Positions 23,501-36,082 of a DNA stretch of 64,000 nucleotides are shown piece by piece (within the stretch, counting starts at the first letter, position 1; every line of letters starts with the position of its first letter). The translations under genes and the position numbers were made by a program. This stretch comes from Camelus bactrianus (lineage: Eukaryota; Chordata; Mammalia; Artiodactyla; Camelidae): NCBI RefSeq assembly GCF_048773025.1, contig NC_133547.1:46095004-46159003 (forward strand), given 5' to 3'. Below the pieces are notes generated by a model. The model was not told the origin of the DNA, did not search any database, and saw only the letters and a program-made list of their open reading frames with translations.

Positions 23501-26500
23501 CAAACCACACACCGTCTGCTTGTCATCACTGTTCTCGTAAGTGCAGCTCTGGCCACGTCTGCAGGAAGAGGCGGCGGGGCTGCTGCCTGCAGCGTGTGCC
23601 TCACCTCCCTGTCGGCCCCGCTCGCAACTACTCTTATTATCTACCCTGTGCCAGGTGTGAGTCTAGAGCCCTGGGCATATAAGGACATGGTCCCAGTCCC
23701 TTGACTCCTGTAGCTGCCAGTCTCAATGTGGAGGCACGACGTAGACACAGGAAGAGAGGTGGCATCCAAGAAGTGTCTAAGGATTGTTAGGGGAAAAAAT
23801 GCTGAAAGTTTAAAGAAAAGGGAATGCATTCTGGTCTGGTTTCAACAGAGGTGATCTTGCAGAAAAGGTGGGACCACTGACGTAATTCTCTACACCTGTT
23901 TGTATCGCTACCTGCAGCTCCCCTCTACCTGTATATGCATTTTTTAGGCTTTAGTGTCACTTCTGGATTGGGAACCTTTTCTAAGGATCCAAAGCAGCCA
24001 GGTCAGCTTCTCTAGCTCCAAAGAAGAGTGGTAATAAGCCTGATGTGGGTGTGGGATATTGAGATTATATCACTTCCTGGGGTGCTGAGAACTGGTCTCT
24101 TGACTGGTGGTCCTGTGTGTTATGGTCACTCAATCATATGCCCTTCACTTTCTGTTATGAGCTTAGTGGAGAGCTTTTTTGAAAATTCATCAATGAGGGG
24201 CCATTTCTGATATAAGTGAGGTTAAGTAACTCCTGTTAACCCGCCTAGATGACAGTCCAAAGATCAGTTCTGGCTCTAGGATTCCAGTTTGCAGAGGCTC
24301 ATTGAGATGGGAGTGATCCCAGTCGTTACATCAGCAGGCATACTGCCAGGCTAGGAACATGGTGATGCGCAGGGGGCCGCCTGCCCCATCACGGGGCTCA
24401 TGTCCAGCAAGGGTGGCAGACCAGCAAAGGAGCCTGGGTGCTCATGGCGGCCGTGCCAAGTGGACCCTCAGCAGGCACATTCTGAACTCTGCCTGGGGCT
24501 GCGGGCTGGGGCTGAGGGAGGATCAGGGAAAGTTTCCACAAGATGGACTCGTGGGATCTCATTAAGTCCGGACCATCAGTAGGTTTTTGTCTGGCAGAGA
24601 AAGGGTGGGTTATTTGTTTCAGGCAGAGGGAAGAACACGGGTAGAGAAATAACACCTATTTATAAGACTCCTTTTTGGTGGAGTGGAGGGTTAAGTTAGT
24701 TTTAGGGGTTTCAAAGGGAAAGGCTGGAGACTGGAGGGCAAGTCCTAAGATTGTGAGGCACCTGGAATGTCACCTGAAGGCGTTTAAACTTGATGTTGTG
24801 AGTGGATGGCTGTTTTTCTCTGGTTCTGCCTTCCTAAGTTCCTCATGTCTTTTTTTACTTGCTATTTTAGAAGATTCTCATTGTTGGAGGACTCGTCTCC
24901 TCTCAAGCTTTCCTATGAAGCTGCCACACTGCTCCACCCTCCTTGACCCTGACACAGCTAGGTCTTGGCTCATCCCCTTACCTGACAGTTGGTTCTGCAC
25001 GCAGCAGGTGTGCAGTGGAGAACTGCTGCGTGAACGAATGAAATATCAGACTGATGGAGTCTGAGTCTTTTCCTTAAAGGGCATGTGAACTCAGAGTCTT
25101 TTCTGTTCAAGTCAAACTACCAAACTATACTCCTACCAGGCATCAGCGGGGAAGCTGGCATGGACCTCCACCAAACCACCCATGGCATCTGGCAGCAGGT
25201 CTGTAAACATCGAGGGCAGGCTGAAGGCTGTGCTGGGGAGGAGGGATGGACAAGGCAAAGGAAGAGGAGAAAATGGGCGTGGGAAACAGTTAAACTGGGG
25301 GAGAGAGGACAAAGCTGCCCAAGGTAAGGAGGGAGAATTTTACCAACAGTTATCTCAGGTGCATTCATGCCCAGATGCAAGTTGAAACTCAGTGTGAATC
25401 TCCCGTTCTGTTTAAACTAGAGACTAAAAGGAGGACCAGGTGTTCACACAGAACTTGGCAGACTATGTTGGCCCGTTCAAACATGGGGAGGATGGAAAAT
25501 GGCTGAGAAGTGAGGGGTGCTGGGCAGTGTTTGGGCCTCTAGCAGCTGTTAATTTTATAGAACACTCTAAAATAATCCTTGTGGATAGATCTTGTCTCAG
25601 CTTTTTCTGTCTCTGGTCCCTGGACAGAGAATTGTTTGAATCATTTCATGATGGTTGAGTTATTTTGGTTACCCGTTGGTACAGAGTGCCTCGAAGTGGC
25701 TTTTGCGCCTTTCTGTTGTTCTTTGGTCACCTCACTTCTCGGAACCTCAGTTTCCTTATTTAATCCTCTCAAGGTTGAGTATTAAATCATGTGAACAGAA
25801 CTTGCAAACCGTAAAGCCATGCTATAAATGTAAGGTGGTTTTTGTCAATTACCGAGCCCTTGAAGGCAAAGCTTCCCGCTCAAGACTTGGCTTGTGTATC
25901 AGGGTTGCATCAGAGGAGCAGAGCCACTGCGAATATGAGGAAATGAGGCATGGAGGAGAGGAGTTAGACTACACACTTTCAGGAGGAGCCAGGGAAATGA
26001 GGGTCTGAAAAGGGGTCAGGGAAAGCCACTAGGCAGCCTTCCTGAAGCACTGGTGAGGGTGGCAGAGGAATCGGGGAGCCAGGCAGAGTGGGACTGCAGT
26101 GGAGGTGGGGGTAGGGGAGGTGGGGGCTGGCATAAGAGTCTGTAAGGGAAATTGCCTCTTCAGAGCTACCACCTTTGAGTTTGCAGCCGAGCATCTGGTG
26201 GTCTTAGAGCCACATCGGTCAGTAAGGAAAGCATTTGGGAAGAAACCCAGAGCAGAAAGAAGAGTGGGGACAAACTGGTCCCCACCAGCACCGTGCACGT
26301 CTCTCGCTGCCTTTAACCATGACGACCACCACAGTATGATGGCTGCTGCTTCCTTTCCACCTCCCAGGTCTCACAGGCACTTCTCTCTTGTCCAGCTCTG
26401 ACCCGAAACTGCACAGGGAGGAGGATTCTGGGGAGTGTAGTTCTAACTTAGCCATGTTGACACAGTGCAAACCCACACAATTTCGTGATGTAGAAGTAAG

Positions 26501-29500
26501 GATTTGGCGTGACCCTGGCCTCCCAGGATCTCTCAAAGGCCACAGAACTGGAGGCGATGTCATGGTCACGTGAGCTAGGCTTCATTGGTAAGGCGTTTGG
26601 TTAGTTAATGATCCAGTCTTTAAGAAGTGACTTGAGTGGTTCCTCGGTGGCTGGTGACCCCGCACCTCCTGTCTTCCATGCCTTTCCTGTCTGTAGCACA
26701 GAGGGAATGGTTATCTCAGCAGCAGAAGCTGAGGAAAGTTGCACTGACTGAAGAGTCTGTCCATCCCAGAGCAGTGGGAAGTCATCTTCCTCTCACTAAG
26801 CTCCTGTTTCACCCGGGGAAGCATATGCTTACCCTTCCTCCTCGCCCTGCATGAAGGCTAAAAGATTTGCAGATACGAATGACCACAGACCAGAGCCAGA
26901 AACCATCGTGTAAATGCTAAGGGAGACCAAGGTTTAGCTCTCCGTACCACCCTTCTTCACCGCCGTGGTCTGTCAGTCCCACCGCCCTGTCCTCGGGTTC
27001 CTGTAGCCAGCTCAGGCCAGCAAGGACTCAGGGAGTGCCTTCTATGGCAATCTTGGCCCCTGGGAAAAATAACACACTTTGTGAGATTGAATGGCCACAC
27101 CTGGACCTTGTCATCACTCAGAATTCGTTCGCCTTTTGGTTGTCACCTCTGCTGTTTCCCTCTGTGACCACCACTGCGTCCCCTGACTCCTTTCAGATGC
27201 CCTCCTACCTGTTGAACTTACTCTTCATCCTCACTGGTCCCGAAAGTTCCTTTTTTTCCAAGCTATGTTCACTTCCTGGGCTCTAATGCTGGTGGTCAGC
27301 ATGTCAGCAGTGAGCTGGTTAACACCCTGAGGACCCTCTGCCACATTTTTTTTTTTGCCAGTTCTCATACTGTAGCTGAGTAATACACACCAACCATAGT
27401 CCCTAAGTCTGAGCTTTGTCATTTTACTGGGGAACAAAAAAATCCCAAAACCTACCCACCTGAGTTTCTCACCAGTTGTGGTGTCTTCACTGCACCACAG
27501 TGAACCTTGTGTTCATTCTGTGATGGTTTTCTATTATATTCCTTCTGATTCTTATTCTGCACCTTGTCCACAATCTCCAGGATCTAAACCCCTCTCCGTG
27601 ACTTCACTGAGACATTGGGGACTAACTTAAGGTTCCTCAAGTTTTTTTGCCTCAAAACCTTGCTGTATTTTAACCATCCTTTTCTCCTAAATTCTGAAAA
27701 AAGTGAGGGCTCTTTCTTTGGCTCTTTTTCCATCTGTATGTGTATACTCTGTCCCTGTGTGACCCCACGCAACTTGTGGCTTTGAATGCCATCCATGTGC
27801 TGGTGCCTCTTCAGTGACTGTCTCTGCTTGGACCTCCTCTGAGCCCTAGACACATCCACATCCACGGCCTGCTCCGCCGCGCTGCGCCCTGACTCACATG
27901 TCATATGGGCCCCTCAGAATGGCCAGGAGAGAACTCTGGCTTTGCCTGGTGTGAACTCCTTCCCGCCAGTTACTTTCCCATCTCAGGAAATGGCTTCACC
28001 ATGCACCCAGATGCTCGAGGCAGAGCCTGTGTCGCCCCAATTCCTATCTTCCTCACTCTCCACCTTCAAAATGGCAATGTGTCTTTTCATTTATATACAG
28101 AATATATTCTGAGTCTGACTGCTCCTGAGAATCACCACCACAAGCTGAGGCCAAGTGTCATCTTGTGCTTAGTTTACTGTGACAGCTTCCGTTCTGGTGT
28201 CCTTGCTTCCAAATGGGCCCCACTATCGCCCACCTTTCATGTAGCAACCAGGGTGGACTTTCTATGGATGCAGCAGCCTCCATCATCCCCTGATTTCTGT
28301 GCTTCCCATTTCAACCAGAGTTCCCTTGTTCATTATAATCCAGTCGCACTGATCTGTTTTCTATCCCTTGAACCCCCAGGCTTGCTCCATCTTAGTGCTT
28401 CTCTATTTGCTGGTCTCTCTGCCTGGAGCAATCTTACCCCAGAGTTCTACCCCTGCCTCCCCCACATTTTGGCCTGAACTGACAGGTGACCTTCTCAGAA
28501 GGGCCCTTCCTGACCACACTGGCTAAAAGCAGCCGCCCCCAGCCCGCAGTCATGAATATATTGGCTTATTTTATCTTGATGGCATTGATCATTGCTCTAG
28601 GCTTGTTTCCCCTCTCTCTCCTTGAATGGAACACAAGCTTCTTGTGAGCAGGGACTCTTGGCCCCATGTCCCAGTGTCGAGAAGGCGCTTAGAAGACTGA
28701 CTGGCTGACTTTCTAGGATAAACTGCCCACTTGTGCCCGTCATCCCCTTTTGCCTGCTTTGGGGTCTTTGTCATGGCTGTACCCTCTCTTCTTTGCATCT
28801 TGATTGTTCCTTTCTCCTGGCTGTTGCTCTCCAAGTCCCACACCACCACGTCACGGCAGATGCAGTTCTGTGGAGGTGACCAGTGTCACCTAGTCTTCAG
28901 TTCAGCAGTCCTTTCTCAGCATCCATCTACCTTGACTTTTCTGCAAGTTTGGTATTGTTGTTCTTTTTTTTTTTTAAATTATTTCAAACTGAAACATATC
29001 ATAGGGGTCTATCGCTAGATACTGTGCAGGTTGCAGATAGTGTAGGAACCAGGGCCTGTCTCAGGAGCTTGCAGCCTCCTAGAGGCAAGTGGTTGGATAT
29101 GTCTGTAAGTAAAACAGTAGGGATCACTCCCAAATCCTTCTTGGAGTCCTTGCATCCTTTGGCTGCTAGGATATAAGCCTTTTCTGGTTTTCTTCCCAAC
29201 TGGCTACTATGCTACTATTTCTTTTTCCCTCTTCCTTTTTTTTCTTTTCTCTTTTTCTTTCTTTCATTCTCTTTCTTTCTTTCTCTCTTTTTTCTTTTTC
29301 TCTTTCTTCTCTTCCTTCTTTCTCTCGCCCTCTCTCCCTTCCTCCTTCCTTCCCTCCTTTTTTTCCTCTTCTTTTTTTCTCTTTTTCTTCTACTTGTGTC
29401 TTACATGATAGGAGTTTGCTATGGTTTTGTCCCCTTCCCTCTTCTCTGTACTCTGCCGTGTGGGGACCTCATGGACATCTCCCACATCTTCAGCAGACCT

Positions 29501-30806
29501 CCTCTTCCCTGACCTCTGTGCTGGTGACTCCACATTCATCTGGGGCTCAGATACCTTTGAGGGGTTTCCGCTTCCACCATTTGGTGGACCTTTCCACTTG
29601 TCTGGATCTCACTGACTGCTCTTCTCCACTGTGTTTCCTTAGCAGCTCTCAGCTTCCCTGGGACATCCGTCTCATCTCAGGTCTGTCTGTGGATCCTTCT
29701 CACAAGGCCCTCCCTGGAGCTGCTGCCTTTCCGTTCCTGCCCTCACCCTTGGTTGTCCTTGTACCCCTCCCCGTCACCATGTAGCAGGCTCCCGGTTGAC
29801 CTCCCTTGTGTCCACTCCGGCATGCCCTTGACACACTGCTCCAGCTGCCCTACTCTTCACCACTGCCCATGTGTCCCCTCCTAGGTCTTTGTTTAGGCTC
29901 CTCCCTTTAACTCTGGTCACCTCCCTCTTCCTTATCTCTGCACCGCCCCCCCCCCAGCCATTTTTTTCAAAGGCCAAATTCAAATGTTGTCCCTGTATGA
30001 AGCTTTTCACGAATCTCTTTGGATGGACACACCCTCACTTTCTTTGGGACCCCATGGTGCTTGTTATATAGGTCTCTTTGGTTACATATGTCCTTCCTGA
30101 AGTTATAGTTTCATGTGCACCTTATGACTCAGCATACCGTAAGTCCCTTAAAAGAAGGTCCAAAGGCTGATTTACCTTCCTCTCTCACATTGCATCTAGC
30201 ACAGGGGTTTCTTGCTCAACAGTTGTTTGTTAAATGAGTCATGTTGTATTTGCCTAGTTTATCTCGATGAGGTCTTAGATGAAACTTTTTTTTTCTTAAT
30301 GATTATAAGGCCTTTTCTAGTAGAACCTTACTTGCGTTTGGATGGGATTTTGAAGCACTGCCATATGTGACCTCATTCCACATTCTCTGCTGGCTGTAAG
30401 TTGTTTAATGTGTACATTGCTGCATTTTCATCACTTAGGGACTGTTGAGATGAAAGCCAGCACGACCCCTTCCTGCCAGAACTCTCAGTGGCGGACATGC
30501 AGACGAAGGTTTCTCATTTATTAAGTTAGAGGCTCCAGTAAAGGCTGTATGAGAGTTTACAGTACTTCTGAGTATTCACTTCTAGCTCATGTGTGGACTG
30601 GGAACTCCACTTGGAAATCCATAGGCCCCTGTCTCTTAAAGGCCTTATAAGGTCTCAGGAAGGGGCATTTTGGTGTCACTTTATAAGGCAAGCTGGAGGG
30701 AGGGTATAGCTCAGTGGGAGAGTGCGTGTGCGTGCTTAGCATGCACGAGGTCCTGAGTTCAATCCACAGTACCTCCATTAAATAAGTAAGTAAGTAAGTA
30801 AGTAAG

Positions 30807-30845
<39 letters not shown>

Positions 30846-33800
30846 ACCTAATTACCTCCCCCCCCAAAGACAAAGCTAGATAGCTTTGATTTAAAAAAGA
30901 AAAGAATATTAAAAAAAGAAATTAAAAAAAAAAAAGAAAACAGCCAAGCTGAAATGCCACAAGCACTTTAGTTTCACTATTTCCATTCTACCTGTACTAC
31001 TGGATTCAGTAATGTCCAATACTTATCTTACAAATGGCTCTGATTGGAAAGTCAGATTGCTTGCTTCTAGGCAGCTCAGTGAGGTGATAAAATTTGAGCA
31101 ATAATAGAAACAATTGCAAAAATCCTTTGCAGATAAGCTGTACTCTGCAGGTCTTGATGTAGAGTAATGTTGATGATAACCCAGGAAATAAAAATCTATT
31201 TCCCATGGATATCATGAGGGGGTGGAAGAGGGTAGATAAATACAGTTTAGTCTTCATTAGCGTGTCTCTCCTAATGATTCCTCATGGTTGCCAATAGTGC
31301 TTATTGAAATAAACATCGCAGGAATAATTGCACTGAAAAACTTGCCTGACTTTTCTTGCCTATCCCCATCCATTCTACATGATAGAAGAAACTTGAAGGC
31401 ATTTAATTATTTTCCTGAGTACTTCAAAGGGAGGCAAATGGTAATCTGGAAGCAATTACCTCTTGCTGGTTAATTATCTGTACCGCTGAAAAGTCAGAGC
31501 AGTGGGCTTCCAAAAGTCCTTCCGATACGGTTTTGGAATAAAGTTCTCCTCACCTTTTTTTAATATGAAAGTATGAGATCTTAGAGCTAGCATCACTTAA
31601 AATAATGAAGGCAGTTTGTCAGAAAAAAATTTTGAAGAAATTGGAAGTTATTTTTAACAACCCCATTTCTCTGTTTCTCTCCTCTGTCTACTTCATATCA
31701 AGAATATATATTTCTTCTCTTAGTAACTCATTTCTGCTACTTTGCTGCTCGTGTGGTTCACATTGCCCTTGGAGAATCTGAAATATTTTATAGGGAATTG
31801 CAAGCTGTTTCTTCTTCCGACTCAGAGCAAAGACAAAATCAACAGAAGGTGGTAATACCGATGATGCAGTTGAAGACAAAACCAACCCAGCTCATCTTTG
31901 TCTTGACAGTGCACTGCATGGGCTGGATAAACCTGGGTTGAGTCCCTCACTTCAGCAAGTTATTTGACTTCTCTGGGTCTCAGTTTCCTCAGTTCTTTGA
32001 CAAGGGTGGTCCTATCTACCTTATGGTTCTGTTCTGTGGATTGATTCAGAGGAGTCATGAACTGTGCCCAGCTCAGTGCATGGTGTTAAGAGAGAGACAC
32101 TGTGTTATGATTCCTCCTCTTACTCTGTCCCAGTCTTGTCGAGAGATACTTGATGATGAATCAAAGTGAATACATTCTAACATAAATACTCGGGATTGGG
32201 GGATGATTTAGCTCAGTGGTAGCTTAGCATGCATGAGGTCCTGGGTTCAATCCCCAGTATCTCCACTAAAAATAAGTAAGTAAACCTAATTACCTTCCCC
32301 CTCCAAAAAAATCAAAACAAAACAAAACAAAACAAAACAAAAAAAAAAACCCACAAACAACAACAAAAAAGAGTAAAATAAATACTTGAGAAATGCTAAT
32401 GATTTCAGCTGAAATTATGGATTCTTTGGTTAATCAACTATTTCTTTATTATTATTCCCCCATCAGTTTGTTTGTTATCCGTTCTTTCATTTTTGTGGTT
32501 ATTCTAGAGGTTAGAACATACATTGTTGACTTGTTAGTGTCTACTGATGATTCTTTTAGCGAATGCAAGACTTTTGAAAACATTTAAACTCTGTTTCACT
32601 CTTTCCCTCACTTTTTGTGCCACCATTCAGTAGATTTACCTACACAGTTACCCTTTCTTTTGTTCTTCCTGTATTTTCATGATTCTGTCTGAGGTCATTT
32701 TCTTCCTATTTGAAGAACTCTCTTTAGGATATCTTTCTGGTGTTCCTTTAGCATTTATTTTTATTGATTCTCTTTCCCTTGTTGAGAGTTGATTGAAAGC
32801 ATGTTTATTTTGTGTTCCTTTTTAATGATTTATTTTTATGTAGAATTCTATGTTGGTATTTTTTTTTAATTGAAGTTTAGTTGATTTACAATGTTGTGTT
32901 AAGTTTCTGGTGTACAGCATAGTGATTCAGTTGTGTGTATTTTTTTATTATAAGTTATTATAATAAATATTATAAGTTATTACAAGATATTGAATGCAGT
33001 TCCCTGTGCTATACATTGGGACCTTATTGTTTATCTATTTTATATATAGTAGTTAGTATTTGCTAATCCCAAACTACTAATTTATCTCTCTGCCCCCACC
33101 TTTCCCCTTTGGTAACCATAAGTCATTTTCTATGTCTGTGAGTCTCTTTCTGTTTTGTAAGTCAGTTCACTTGTATCATGTTTTTTTAGATTCCACATAT
33201 AAGTGATACATGATATTTATCTTTCTCTGTCTTACTTCACTTTGTATGATAATCTCTAGGTCCATCCATGTTGCTGCAAATGGCGTTATCTCACTCTTCT
33301 TATAGCTGAGTAGTATTCCATTGTATATATAAAGCACAACTTCTTGATCCGGTCATCTGCCGATGGACATTTAGGTTGCTTCCATGTCTTGGCTATTGTA
33401 AATAGTGCTGCTGTGAACACTGGAGTGCATGTGTCAGTAATTATTTTCCTTCATCACTTTAAAGATGTCATTCATTATCTCATGAGCATTGTTTCTATCG
33501 AAAGTCAGTTATCAGTTATATTGTTGCTTCCTTCTCTGACTTTCAGCAGTTTTACTCTGAGGCACCTACTGTGGTTTTCTTTGTATTTATACTGCTTATG
33601 ATACATGGTACTTCTTGAATCTGTGACATAATGCCTTTTGTTGGTTTAACACCTTAGATATTACCTCTTCAGAAATTAATTCTGCCTAATTCTGTCACAT
33701 TCTTTCTCTGTCATCCTGAGACTCTGTTACACATAGTCTTAACATCTTTACTGTCTCTCATGTGTCTCTTAGACTCTTTGCTGTATTTTCATCTATTTTA

Positions 33801-36009
33801 TACCCTGGTTTCAGTTGGATATCTCATACTGACTTTTTTTCTGCTGTATCTTATCTTATATCAAACCCATTTTTTGAGCTCTTAATTTCAGATTTTTTTT
33901 TTTTTGTTCTAGAATTTTAACCTAATTATTTTAATAGATTTCAGTTAGGTGAAATCTTGTTGCCTGTTTCTTTGGTGAATTAATCATAGTTATTTTGAAG
34001 TCCATATGTGATAACACCAATATCTGGATCCCAGTGAATCTGTTTCTATTGTCTGTTTTTGGTTTTTGTTTGTTTGTTTGTTTGTTTTGAAGAATCAAAC
34101 TAGATTTATTTTATTTTATTTTATTTTTTAACATTTTTTATTGATTTATAATCATTTTACAATGTTGCGTCAAATTCCAGTGTAGAGCACAATTTTTCAG
34201 TTATACATGAACATGTATGTATTCATTGTCATATTTTTTTCTGTGTGAGCTACCATAAGATCTTGTATATATTTCCCTGTGCTATACAGTATAATCTTGT
34301 TTATCTATTCTACAATTTTGAAATCCCAGTCTATCTCTTCCCACCCCCTGCCCCCTTGGCAACCACAAGTTTATATTCTATGTCTGTGAGTCTATTTCTG
34401 TTTTGTATTTATGCTTTTTTTTTTTTTTTTTAGATTCTACATATGAGCGATCTCATGGTATTTTTCTTTCTCTTTCTGGCTTACTTCACTTAGAATGACA
34501 TTCTCCAGGAGCATCCATGTTGCTGCAAATGGCATTATGTTGTCAGTTTTTATGGCTGAGTAGTATTCCATTGTATAAATATACCACATCTTCTTTATCC
34601 AGTCATCTGTTGATGGACATTTAGGCTGCTTCCATGTCTTGGCTATTGGAAATAGTGCTACTATGAACATTGGGGTGCAGGTGTCATTTTGGAGTAGGGT
34701 TCCTTCTGGATATATGCCCAGGAGCAGGATTCCTGGGTCATATGGTAAGTCTATTCCTAGTCTTTTGAGGAATCTCCATACTGTTTTCCACAGTTTTGTT
34801 GTTTTTTTGTCTTTTGTTTTCAGTCATTTGGTGCTGTCATATGGAATGTCTGGTAGGTTTTGACTGAATACTGAGACATTGTAAAGGCTCTGTATGATGT
34901 TACCTTCTTCACAGGAAGATTTCCTTAGTTTTCTTCTCCACTAGCAGGCCAGTAGAGTAATAGAAACTCACCATAATCCAATAAAGGACTGAGATGTTTT
35001 AAGACTAGATTTCAGTATTCATGAGAGCTGGTCGTTCTCCAGTTTTGCTCTTACTCCAAGGACAGCGTCCTTTCCAAGGCTGTAACTCAAAGTCTGGGAT
35101 ATTTACTATCGTTTAACTTCCTTTGTGAACTCAGAATTCCAGTTTTTGTTTCCCTAGTACTGTGAGATGGTCAAAAACTTTGCTTAACCTTCTAGCCTCT
35201 TAGTATTCATTTTCTGCTTAGTTTCTCAGACACGTACCAACCTTCCCCTGTGCCTCCCCCAACCCCACCCCCAAGCAGCTTTCATTTGCCTTGGGGGGAA
35301 AGCAGTGTGGCGTGTTCTCTGCTATTACTTTTCCCCAAGAACCTTAGCTCCTTAGACTATGACCTTCTTAATGGCCCTGAATTTTAGTTACTGTCTTCTC
35401 GGCCCCATGAAGTGTTGGCAGCTTTTTCTACTTACTTACAACTTTTAATTTTACTGCATAACTTAAAATTGGCAAATGTCTCAAGAGAAAAAGCAGTGGA
35501 CATGGGGTGTTCTGTAATCTTGGCCCCTTAATCATGGATACCTGGATTGATCCCCAGCGCATTCAATTATCTGTTTCTTTTATTTTATCCATCTTTTATG
35601 GTTATTCTGGGGGTGGGGAGGTGAGGGAGCTGAGTGGGAGGGAGTTGATCTGATACAAGCTACTCCATCATAGCAGAAAGTGAAAATCTCCTGAAGGTAG
35701 ACGTCTCCATTATCAGTTTTTTTTTTTTAAATTTATACCCTTCTTACTGCGCCTCACCCCCAAAACATTTCTGAGGCAATTTACAATGAAATATATGTGT
35801 ATACATGCAATATAAACCTTAAAGTAAGAGTAAAAAAAAAAAAAATCAAAGGTACCAGGACAGCAGAGAAGGCAGAGGAAAGTGTAGAGACAAAGGAAAG
35901 AGGAAATTATTAGAAATTTAAATTGTGGATTGTTTCCATAGGTCAGCATCATATTTAGTCCTAGACTTCCTTGAAGCTAAGATACAAAAGGATACCTGAA
36001 TTTTATATA

Positions 36010-36082
<73 letters not shown>

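Larger units (their letters stand above)
32390..35650 (-). mobile_element. Old L1M-like LINE region, host for two younger L1 insertions
   Basis: The stretches 32390-32858, 33445-34090 and 34800-35100 share the character of an old mammalian L1 read in reverse, for example CATCACTTTAAAGATGTC and TACTTCTTGAATCTGTGAC. Two younger L1 3' ends interrupt them. The outer limits are guesses, and 35100-35650 is only possibly part of it. Confidence 0.4.

Noticed and set aside
27905-28477. 190-codon plus-strand open frame
   Set aside because: It lies in the 3'UTR of an L2 LINE copy, which is not coding.
29209-29784. 191-codon plus-strand open frame
   Set aside because: The first third is a polypyrimidine tract giving Phe/Ser/Leu repeats; no domain is visible.
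34437-34670. Minus-strand open frame with similarity to a reverse-transcriptase protein tail
   Set aside because: It is the C-terminal end of L1 ORF2 in a 5'-truncated copy, not a host gene or an active element.
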